Source: an uncultured Bacteroidales bacterium (GTDB lineage Bacteria; Bacteroidota; Bacteroidia; Bacteroidales; UBA932). Taken from it: DNA of 64,000 nucleotides. The notes beneath the pieces are model-generated. The model made no database searches, was not told the DNA's origin, and worked only from the letters and a program-made list of their open reading frames with translations. Position numbers and translations under genes: made by a program. Below are positions 51,261 to 60,249 of this stretch, piece after piece; position 1 is the stretch's first letter, and every line of letters starts with the position of its first letter. The stretch is from contig ONIQ01000009.1 in assembly GCA_900317925.1 (NCBI GenBank), forward strand, positions 22,605 to 86,604. Reading direction: 5' to 3'.

Positions 51261-52382
51261 ATGAAAAGAATCCTCCTTCTGGCGCTTTCGCTGGCCGTGT
51301 TGTCCTGCGGCCCGAAAAAGGCGGAACTGCTTCCTGCAGAGAATTTCTCCGGTTCGGTTGACGGCAAGCCCGTCTCCCTTTACACCCTGAAAGGGGGAAA
51401 ACTGATTGCCCAGTACACCAACTTCGGTGGCCGCGGGGTGACGCTTTTTGCGCCGGATCGCCATGGCAACATGCGCAACATCGTAGTGGGCCATGCCACC
51501 CTGGACGAGTATGTCCATCCGGTCGGCGAGCGCTTCCTGGGTGCCTGCGTGGGCCCGGTGGCCAACCGCATCGGCGGGGCGCATTTCTGCATCGGCGAGG
51601 AACTTTTCTCGACTCCCGCGAATGACAACGAGGTGAATACCCTGCACGGTGGATTCATCGGCCTGGACAACGTGGTGTGGGATGTGGAGGCGGTGACCGA
51701 TTCGTCGCTCACCCTGCATTTCCTGCATCCCGACGGCATGGAAGGCTATCCCGGCAACCTGGACATCACCATGACCTACAGCCTCACGTCGAAGGATGAG
51801 CTCCGGGTCGATTATCGCGCTACCACCGATGCGCCCACCCCGGTGAACATCTCCCACCATCCCTTCTTCAACCTCCGCGGCGAAGGGGAGGGAACGGTGG
51901 AGGACTATGCCATGTGCATCAATGCCGACGGCTACCTTCCCATCGATTCGCTCAGCATCCCGCTGGGTTATATCGCCCCGGTGGAAGGGACTCCGTTCGA
52001 TTTCCGCACCCCGCATCCCATCGGCGAACGCATTGGGGAGGACGATGTGCAACTTCGCAATGCGCGCGGGTATGACCACTGCTGGTGTCTGAACAAAACG
52101 GCTCCCGGCGCGCTGGAAAGCGCCTGCACGGTGTACGATCCCGTAAGCGGCCGCTGTGTCGAGGTAATCACCGACCAGATCGGACTGCAGTTCTACAGCG
52201 GCAATTTCTTTGACGGGAATACCATCGGATCCAACGGTTCAAAGCAGGAGTTCCGCTCCTCCTTTGTGTTGGAAACGCAGCAGTTCCCCGACGCTCCCAA
52301 TCAGCCCGCCTTCCCGTCGATCCTGCTCCTTCCCGGACAGACCTATACCCACACGGCCCTCTATCGTTTTTCCGCCCGTTAG
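51261..52382 (+). CDS. galM: aldose 1-epimerase (mutarotase) lipoprotein
   Basis: 373 aa with a lipobox (LSLAVLSCG), so it is probably anchored in the periplasm or outer membrane rather than cytoplasmic like E. coli GalM. Family motifs include GERFLGACVGPVANRI, NEVNTLHGG, and ISHHPFFNLRG with the catalytic His. Near the C-terminus lie YDHCWCLN and LQFYSGNFFDG with the expected acidic partner region. It interconverts alpha and beta anomers of sugars such as galactose, matching the GH2 and GH27 galactosidases in this window. Confidence 0.9.
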   Translation: MKRILLLALSLAVLSCGPKKAELLPAENFSGSVDGKPVSLYTLKGGKLIAQYTNFGGRGVTLFAPDRHGNMRNIVVGHATLDEYVHPVGERFLGACVGPVANRIGGAHFCIGEELFSTPANDNEVNTLHGGFIGLDNVVWDVEAVTDSSLTLHFLHPDGMEGYPGNLDITMTYSLTSKDELRVDYRATTDAPTPVNISHHPFFNLRGEGEGTVEDYAMCINADGYLPIDSLSIPLGYIAPVEGTPFDFRTPHPIGERIGEDDVQLRNARGYDHCWCLNKTAPGALESACTVYDPVSGRCVEVITDQIGLQFYSGNFFDGNTIGSNGSKQEFRSSFVLETQQFPDAPNQPAFPSILLLPGQTYTHTALYRFSAR

Positions 52383-52404
52383 ACGGAACGCCCGCGGGCG
52401 TGTG

Positions 52405-52446
52405 TGACAAATTGTCAGTCCGTGTCTTCATGGCACGGGCTTTGTT
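52405..52446 (+). promoter_or_regulatory. candidate sigma-54-type promoter and operator of groES-groEL
   Basis: No TAnnTTTG box precedes groES. Instead TGGCACGGGCTTTGTT (52431-52446) fits the -24/-12 form TGGCAC-N5-TTGCA except that GT replaces GC. A near-perfect dyad, TGACAAATTGTCA, lies just upstream at 52405-52417. No CIRCE element is seen. The same bases also form the hairpin listed as a possible galM terminator. Confidence 0.45.
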
Positions 52447-52450
52447 TTTT
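52419..52450 (+). terminator. possible terminator after galM
   Basis: CCGTG (52420-52424) pairs with CACGG (52434-52438), followed by TTTGTTTTTT. The stem is short and overlaps the candidate groES promoter, so only one function may be real. Confidence 0.35.
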
Positions 52451-52504
52451 CCATGGACGGTCCTTCGGGACAAAAGATGCATAAACAAATAAAAAGTAAT
52501 AAGT

Positions 52505-52771
52505 ATGATCAGACCATTGGCAGACAGAGTCTTGATCGAGCCCAAGGAGGCCGAAACCAAGACCGCATCGGGACTTTACATTCCTGATACCGCAAAAGAA
52601 AAACCGCAGCAGGGTGTCGTTATCGCAGCCGGACCCGGCAAGAAGGACGAACCCATGGAGGTAAAAGTGGGCGACCAGGTGCTCTATGGCAAATATGCCG
52701 GCACCGAGGTAACGGTGGAAGACAAGAAATACCTTATTGTCAAACAGTCGGACATTCTGGCAATTCTGTAA
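52505..52771 (+). CDS. groES: co-chaperonin GroES
   Basis: 88 aa, normal for Cpn10. The N-terminus [16 protein letters not shown] and the mobile-loop region ([19 protein letters not shown]) are typical, as is the C-terminal [10 protein letters not shown]. It caps GroEL, encoded 20 nt downstream. Confidence 0.97.
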   Translation: MIRPLADRVLIEPKEAETKTASGLYIPDTAKEKPQQGVVIAAGPGKKDEPMEVKVGDQVLYGKYAGTEVTVEDKKYLIVKQSDILAIL

Positions 52772-52777
52772 ATCATT

Positions 52778-54414
<1,637 letters not shown>

Positions 54415-54436
54415 TCGCTTTCATTTTCCATAAAAA

Positions 54437-54468
54437 GGCCCGTGTCTCAGGATGCGGGCCTTTTTTTT
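54437..54468 (+). terminator. intrinsic terminator of groES-groEL
   Basis: GGCCCG (54437-54442) and CGGGCC (54455-54460) form a stem, followed by eight T. It lies 22 nt after groEL. Confidence 0.85.
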
Positions 54469-54542
54469 GGTAGAAACCGAAAAACTGACTAACTTTATCT
54501 CGTGGGCCTCGGTGCCCGCAACATAGTTAGTACACCTATCAG

Positions 54543-56126
54543 ATGAAAAAAGCCTTATTGTCAGTCGTATGGATGGGAATCCTGGTGGCGGGATGCTGCC
54601 GGGATGAGGGAAAGGCAGCCTGGGAAAAACTGAACCGGCAGGCTGCGCAGGAATATCTCGAGCCGGTCCGGCCGGGTTATGAAGGGCGCAATCCCTATTG
54701 GAACGGCTTTGCCAAAAAGTTTATCTATGCGCCCGCCTTTGGCTTTGCGGACGTGAGCGGGGCGGTAAAATACCGTTTCGAGTTGTCCCAGGAAGGAGGG
54801 AACTGGTCCTTCGAAGCCCAGCGGCCCTGTGAACCGCTGTCGAAGGTGTGGAACGAGATACCGGTGGGGAAGACCGAACTGACGGTCCTGGCCCTGGACG
54901 CGTCTGGAACGGTGATTGACACCGCCGGGGTGCGCACCTTCCTCCGCGATTATCCCTTTGCCGGTCCCTATCGGCCCGCGCTGCTCGACTACCGGACGGC
55001 GGCGGTAAAGGGTGCCTTGTACAACCATACGATGCCCGCGGTGCGCTGGTGGCGCGACCATATCGAACCGGACATGTCCTATCACCACAATACCTATCCC
55101 TGCAAGATTATCGGAGCGACGATCCGCAACGAGTGCCTGGTGGCCCGGTTGCTTCCGGACCGCCGCGAGGAAGCGTTGCAGATCGCACGGAATGCCGCGC
55201 AGTTCCTGATCGACCAAAGCCGTCCCGAGGATGCTCCGCTGGCGTTCTTCCCGCCTACCTATTATAAGGACCTGGAGGCATCCCGCCGCGATTGGAACCA
55301 GGGAAAGACCATGGTGTTGGAAGCGCTTTCGGCCGCACAGGCCTTCATGGACCTCTTCGATGCAACGGGGGAGCAGGGCTGGTATGATCGCGCCCTGGCC
55401 ATAACGCGGACCTATGCAAAACTGCAGCGCGAGGACGGCTCTTTGCCGGTGAAGGCGGATTTTGTGACGGGCGAGCCGGTAAACGCCTCCTGCGCGATGC
55501 TGCATCCCCTGCTAAACTGGCTGCGTCGGCTGAAAGAGCAATATGGCGTGGAAGAATTCGAACCCATGCGAGCCCGCGCCTTCAACTGGATGCGCGAGGT
55601 GGCCCTGGAACGCTTCGATATGACGGGACAATTCGAAGATGTGTCGGTGCTGAACCTGGAACCCTATCAGAATCTAACCAACTGTACAGCTGCTCCTTAC
55701 GCCTCGTATCTGCTTCGGCAGGCGGCCCCCGCGGACCGGGATATCGCGGATGCGCGGGACCTGATCCGACTGAGCGAGGATCAGTTTGTCCACTGGGACT
55801 GGCCCGAAAATGCCGACGGCTTCAAAAAGAACTGGACGCCTTGTGTGCACGAGCAGTACCATTACGAGATGCCGGTGGACAACAGCGCCTGCAATGTGGC
55901 GAACGCCTGGCTGGATTGGTTCGATGTGACGGGAGACCGCCTGGCATTCGAAAAGGCGAAGGCCCTGATTGACAGCATTACCTTGATGCAGAATCAGAAC
56001 AACGGCCAGCTTCCCACTACCTGGGAGTGGCGGCCGGCTTACAAAGACCGCAACCGAACCTATTGGATCAACTGCTCTTTCGCCTCGATCCGCACCCTGC
56101 TGCGGATGTCGGAATACCCTTTGTGA
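54543..56126 (+). CDS. lipoprotein with a six-hairpin glycosidase-like fold, function unknown
   Basis: 527 aa with a lipobox (GILVAGCC). Residues 40-130 look like a fibronectin-type or sugar-binding beta domain (VKYRFELSQEGGNWSFEAQ). The rest is helical with spaced aromatic and acidic residues (MLHPLLNWLRRLKEQYG; NWTPCVHEQYHYEMP), as in (alpha/alpha)6-barrel lyases and hydrolases. I cannot assign a family. The 74-nt gap upstream holds a small hairpin (GGGC-GCCC near 54503-54516) and TAACTTTA, a poor -7 match. The neighbouring sugar genes suggest a carbohydrate role. Confidence 0.6.
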   Translation: MKKALLSVVWMGILVAGCCRDEGKAAWEKLNRQAAQEYLEPVRPGYEGRNPYWNGFAKKFIYAPAFGFADVSGAVKYRFELSQEGGNWSFEAQRPCEPLSKVWNEIPVGKTELTVLALDASGTVIDTAGVRTFLRDYPFAGPYRPALLDYRTAAVKGALYNHTMPAVRWWRDHIEPDMSYHHNTYPCKIIGATIRNECLVARLLPDRREEALQIARNAAQFLIDQSRPEDAPLAFFPPTYYKDLEASRRDWNQGKTMVLEALSAAQAFMDLFDATGEQGWYDRALAITRTYAKLQREDGSLPVKADFVTGEPVNASCAMLHPLLNWLRRLKEQYGVEEFEPMRARAFNWMREVALERFDMTGQFEDVSVLNLEPYQNLTNCTAAPYASYLLRQAAPADRDIADARDLIRLSEDQFVHWDWPENADGFKKNWTPCVHEQYHYEMPVDNSACNVANAWLDWFDVTGDRLAFEKAKALIDSITLMQNQNNGQLPTTWEWRPAYKDRNRTYWINCSFASIRTLLRMSEYPL

Positions 56127-56150
56127 TTCCAGTTTTTTTTATTAAATTTG
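56120..56150 (+). promoter_or_regulatory. promoter of the ribokinase operon
   Basis: TTTG (56120-56123), 19 nt, then TAAATTTG (56143-56150). It lies 22 nt before the rbsK ATG and its -33 element overlaps the end of the lipoprotein gene. Confidence 0.7.
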
Positions 56151-56172
56151 TAGGTTAACTGATTGCAACAAG

Positions 56173-57078
56173 ATGAATAGCAAAAAGATTCTTATTCTCG
56201 GAAGCAGCAATACGGACATGACCATCAAGTCGGCCGTGCTGCCCGTCCCGGGCCAGACGGTGACGGACGGACTGTTCTATATGGGACCCGGCGGAAAGGG
56301 CGCCAATCAGGCGGTTGCAGCCGCCCGGCTGGGCGGTGACGCCAAGTTGGTCTGCAAGGTGGGCAAGGATATTTTCGGAGACAATGCGGTGAAACATTAT
56401 CAGGAAGAAGGCCTGGATGTGAGCGGTGTGTTGCGTAGCGACCTGCCTTCGGGCATCGCCCTGATCAATGTCGATGCGAAAGGGGAGAACTGCATCGCGG
56501 TGGCTCCCGGTGCGAATACCGATATCACCGAGGCGGAAATCGATTCCATCGCGGAGGAGATCCGCGCGGCGGCCATTCTGCTGCTCCAGCTGGAAATTCC
56601 GCTTCCGGCGGTGATGCGGGCGGCGAAAATCGCCCACGAGGCCGGGGTGAAAGTGGTTCTGAATCCGGCTCCCTATCGTCCGCTTCCCGACGAGATTTTC
56701 CGCTATGTTGACCTGTTTATCCCGAACGAAACGGAACTGGCGGCTTTCTCCGGCATGCCGGTGGAGAACCAGGAGACGGCGCTCGCCGCTGCCCACGCGA
56801 TGGTGGAGAAGGGCGTGAAGGAAATCATCGTTACCCTGGGCTCGAAAGGCTCGCTGATAACCGATGGCGTTTCGGTACGGCCGGTGCCTTCGTTCAAGGT
56901 CCAGGCCGTGGATACCACTGCGGCGGGCGACACCTATTGTGGAGCCCTCTGTGTGGCCCTTTCCGAAGGAAAACCCTTGGAGGAGGCGGCCCTGTTTGCC
57001 AGCAAAGCCTCATCGCTGTCGGTTACCAAGGCCGGTGCGCAGGCGTCGATGCCGTATCGTAAAGAGATTGTTTTATAA
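56173..57078 (+). CDS. rbsK: ribokinase
   Basis: 301 aa PfkB-family kinase, probably phosphorylating ribose to ribose 5-phosphate. Evidence: the substrate-binding GPGGKGANQAVAAARLGG, NPAPYRPLP and PNETELAAF, and the anion-hole/catalytic region DTTAAGDTYCGAL with the base Asp. The neighbours are a sugar permease (10 nt downstream) and a nucleoside hydrolase, so the ribose probably comes from nucleosides. The set resembles the ribose-utilisation genes of Bacteroides thetaiotaomicron, without the SusC/SusD pair. Confidence 0.92.
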   Translation: MNSKKILILGSSNTDMTIKSAVLPVPGQTVTDGLFYMGPGGKGANQAVAAARLGGDAKLVCKVGKDIFGDNAVKHYQEEGLDVSGVLRSDLPSGIALINVDAKGENCIAVAPGANTDITEAEIDSIAEEIRAAAILLLQLEIPLPAVMRAAKIAHEAGVKVVLNPAPYRPLPDEIFRYVDLFIPNETELAAFSGMPVENQETALAAAHAMVEKGVKEIIVTLGSKGSLITDGVSVRPVPSFKVQAVDTTAAGDTYCGALCVALSEGKPLEEAALFASKASSLSVTKAGAQASMPYRKEIVL

Positions 57079-57088
57079 TTTTTAAGAT

Positions 57089-58111
57089 ATGTTTATTGTT
57101 CCTACTTATGGCGTGGCGGTGGCCCTTTGCTTCGTCACCATGTTATGCTGGGGCTCCTGGGGAAATACCCAGAAACTGGCCGCCAAGAGCTGGCGCTACG
57201 AGCTCTTCTACTGGGACTATGTCATTGGTATGGTCCTCTTTGCCCTGTTACTGGCCTTTACGCTGGGCAGCATCGGCTCTGAAGGCCGCTCCTTCCTGCC
57301 CGACCTGGCGCAGGCGTCGGCTTCCAGTATCCTTTGGATCCTGGTGGGCGGTATCATCTTCAATGCCTCCAACATCCTGCTGTCGGCCTCGATTTCCCTG
57401 GCCGGCATGTCGGTAGCCTTCCCCTTGGGCGTCGGTATCGCCCTGGTGATGGGTGTGGTGAACAACTATCGCGTGGCAGTGGCCCAGGGCGCCAAGACGG
57501 GCAATGTGACCCTGCTGGTGCTGGGTGTTATCCTCGTGGTGTGCGCCATCGTGGCCAACGGTGTCGCCTCCGGCCGCAAGGGCGACGGGGATGTGGCCAA
57601 GGCAGACCAGAAGAAAGGCATTGTGCTGGCCCTGATTGCCGGTCTGGTGATGTCGTTCTTCTCTTCCTTCGTGATGCGGGCCATGGATACGACCAACTTC
57701 GTTACGCCGGAAGCCGGAAAGGTTACCCCTTACACAGCCATCGTAATCTTCACGCTGGGCGTGCTTGTGAGCAACTTCCTGTTCAATACCCTCGTCATGC
57801 GCAAGCCTTTCGTGGGCGAACCGGTGGCCTACAGCGCCTATTTCAAGGGGGACTTCAAGACCCACCTGGTGGGCGTGCTGGGCGGCTCCATCTGGTGCCT
57901 GGGTACGGCTCTCAGCTATATCACCGCTGAAAAAGCCGGTCCTGCCGTTTCCTATGCCCTGGGTCAGGGTGCACCGCTCGTGGCGGCCCTGTGGGGCGTG
58001 TTCATCTGGAAAGAATTCAAGGGTGCCAAGAAGGGTACCGGCGTCCTTCTGGCTGCGATGTTTATCCTCTTTCTCGTAGGCTTGGCCTGCATCGTGAAGG
58101 CCGGTATGTAG
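57089..58111 (+). CDS. GRP/DMT-type sugar permease (probable ribose transporter)
   Basis: 340 aa with about ten membrane helices in two similar halves, typical of the glucose/ribose porter branch of the drug/metabolite transporter superfamily (N-terminus LCWGSWGNTQKLAAKSWRYE; C-terminal ALGQGAPLVAALWGVFIW). Such proteins are often annotated as multidrug DMT permeases, but the position between ribokinase and a nucleoside hydrolase points to ribose or nucleoside uptake over the inner membrane. Confidence 0.82.
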   Translation: MFIVPTYGVAVALCFVTMLCWGSWGNTQKLAAKSWRYELFYWDYVIGMVLFALLLAFTLGSIGSEGRSFLPDLAQASASSILWILVGGIIFNASNILLSASISLAGMSVAFPLGVGIALVMGVVNNYRVAVAQGAKTGNVTLLVLGVILVVCAIVANGVASGRKGDGDVAKADQKKGIVLALIAGLVMSFFSSFVMRAMDTTNFVTPEAGKVTPYTAIVIFTLGVLVSNFLFNTLVMRKPFVGEPVAYSAYFKGDFKTHLVGVLGGSIWCLGTALSYITAEKAGPAVSYALGQGAPLVAALWGVFIWKEFKGAKKGTGVLLAAMFILFLVGLACIVKAGM

Positions 58112-58112
58112 T

Positions 58113-60239
58113 ATGAGGTTTTCCAGTATAGTTTTTCTAATGGCTTCTCTCGCCTTTGCGGGAGAAGCCGTTTTGGCTCAGCCTTCCTCTGATCCGATTC
58201 CCGTTATCATTGAAACGGATCTGGGCAATGATATCGATGATGCGCTGGCGCTCGATCTGGCGTATCAGGCCGTCTGCGACGGTAAGATTGATTTGAAGAT
58301 GGTCAGCGTTCACAAGAAAAGTCCGACAGCCTGTGGCTATGCCGACATCCTGAACCGCTGGTACGGGTACCCGGAGGTCTGTGTGGCGCAAGCCCGCACC
58401 CCCGTGGAAAACAACCAGGCGTGCGACTATACGGTGCCGGTGGTGGAAAGCGGGGCCTTCCCGGGATCGGGCCACTATGCAGACGGGAACTTCCCCGATG
58501 CGGTAACGCACTACCGCCGCCTCCTGTCGTACAGCGAAGACCGCAGCGTGGTGATCATCTCGCTGGGTTTCGCCACCACGCTGGCGCAGTTGCTGGATAC
58601 GCCGCCGGATGAGTACAGCACGTTTAACGGCCGCGAGCTCGTCTCGCGCAAGGTAAAATACCTTTCCATCATGGCGGGCAGTTACGGCCCCAAACAGCGG
58701 GCGGAGTTCAACGTGGTGAACGATCTGCCAGCCATGCGGAAACTTTTCGACCAGTGGCCGACTCCCATCTACCAGAATCCCTTCGAACTCGGGAAAATGG
58801 TGATGTATCCTGCATCGGCCGTGCAGCCGCAGGGGACGCATCCGGTATTCGATGCGTACAAGGCCTACCAGCAGATGCCGTACGACCGTCCGTCGTGGGA
58901 TATCCTCTCGGTAGCGTGGGTGCTGCATCCCGAGCTGTTCGGGGTAGGCGAGGACGTGACGGTTTCGGTCGATGAAAAAGGCTTCAACCACGTGCGTCCG
59001 GGCGGGAAGCATCATATCCTGTCCCTGACGCCGCAGCAGGCCGATTCGCTGAGGGCCTATGTCGTGGCGGAAACCACCCGCGGTCCCCGGTACCTGACAC
59101 CTTGGCAGGAAGGCTACCTGGATATCCACAGCCTCGCAACCGGGCAGGGAGACTGCACTTTCCTGGCCCTCCCCGACGGGACGACCTGGATGATCGATGC
59201 CGGCGATATCGGGATGCCGAAGGGCCGCCCCGGCTGGTCCGGGACGATTCCCGATGACCGAATCTCTGCGCCCGACCGGATTGTGAACTATATCCGCCAT
59301 TTCTCTCCTTCGCCCGATCACCTGAACTATGTGATGGTGACGCATTTCCATACCGATCACATGGGTGCCCGCCGCAGGGGGATGCGCATCGGTCCGGACG
59401 GCTACGTGCTGTCGGGTTTGTCGGCGGTTGGCCAGCACATCCGGTTCGACCGCCTGATCGACCGGGACTGGCCGGATTATTCCTTCCCTTCCCGCGAAAA
59501 TATCCTCAAGGAATGCAATTTCATGAACGATTACTGGAAGTTCTGCGAGGTTATGCAGGGGCGCGGGATGAAGATGGAGCGTTTCGAAATTGGCAGTAAC
59601 AAACAGTTTGCCTTGCTGAAAAATCCGCGCGGATATGATTTTGAGGTGCGCAACCTGTGCGCGAATGCCGAGGTCTGGACCGGAAAGGGGAAGAAAACCC
59701 GGAAAATGTATACCGGCGATCCGCTCCTGTTCGACGAGAACCTGAACAGCTGTGGCATCCTGCTGCGATACGGAGATTTTACCTATTATAATTGTGGGGA
59801 CCTTGCGGGTGGCAATCATCCGGCTTATCCCTCGCACGACCGGGCCCAGGAGGATTTCCTGGCCGATGTAGTGGGCAAGGTGACCGTGATGAAAAACGGC
59901 CACCACGGGTCGATTGATTCGTCCTCGCCGAAACTCATCGCCGCATCCCGTCCCGAGGTGCATCTGTTCATGGCGGCCCATCGGCAGCATCCGTACACGG
60001 GAACGATGCGCCGGCTGACGGACCGGATGCTCTATCCCGATCCGCGGGAATTCTTCGTGACATCGGAATGGGGACGGAAGGATCTGGGGGAGGAAATGTG
60101 GTGGTACCTGCGGCCCTGCGGTCATATTGTGGTGCGGGTCTATCCCGGCGGCAAGCAATATCAGGTGTTTGTCCTGGATGTCAATGCCGGCGATTATCGC
60201 ATCAAATATACCGGTCCTGTCAAAAATGTTCAAAAGTAA
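58113..60239 (+). CDS. secreted nucleoside hydrolase fused to a ComEC-like metallo-beta-lactamase domain
   Basis: 708 aa with a signal peptide (IVFLMASLAFAGEAVLA). Residues about 28-310 are an inosine/uridine nucleoside hydrolase: the calcium/ribose site IIETDLGNDIDDALAL near the start and a conserved central domain. From about 335 a metallo-beta-lactamase fold starts (LATGQGDCTFLALPDGTTW), with the zinc motif THFHTDHMGA (about 410) and KNGHHGSIDSS (about 594), most like the C-terminal nuclease-like domain of ComEC. A single protein might cut nucleic acid or nucleotides and release the base in the periplasm. The fusion is continuous with no frameshift sign. It begins 1 nt after the permease gene. 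Confidence 0.82.
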   Translation: MRFSSIVFLMASLAFAGEAVLAQPSSDPIPVIIETDLGNDIDDALALDLAYQAVCDGKIDLKMVSVHKKSPTACGYADILNRWYGYPEVCVAQARTPVENNQACDYTVPVVESGAFPGSGHYADGNFPDAVTHYRRLLSYSEDRSVVIISLGFATTLAQLLDTPPDEYSTFNGRELVSRKVKYLSIMAGSYGPKQRAEFNVVNDLPAMRKLFDQWPTPIYQNPFELGKMVMYPASAVQPQGTHPVFDAYKAYQQMPYDRPSWDILSVAWVLHPELFGVGEDVTVSVDEKGFNHVRPGGKHHILSLTPQQADSLRAYVVAETTRGPRYLTPWQEGYLDIHSLATGQGDCTFLALPDGTTWMIDAGDIGMPKGRPGWSGTIPDDRISAPDRIVNYIRHFSPSPDHLNYVMVTHFHTDHMGARRRGMRIGPDGYVLSGLSAVGQHIRFDRLIDRDWPDYSFPSRENILKECNFMNDYWKFCEVMQGRGMKMERFEIGSNKQFALLKNPRGYDFEVRNLCANAEVWTGKGKKTRKMYTGDPLLFDENLNSCGILLRYGDFTYYNCGDLAGGNHPAYPSHDRAQEDFLADVVGKVTVMKNGHHGSIDSSSPKLIAASRPEVHLFMAAHRQHPYTGTMRRLTDRMLYPDPREFFVTSEWGRKDLGEEMWWYLRPCGHIVVRVYPGGKQYQVFVLDVNAGDYRIKYTGPVKNVQK

Positions 60240-60249
60240 ATCCTTGTAT

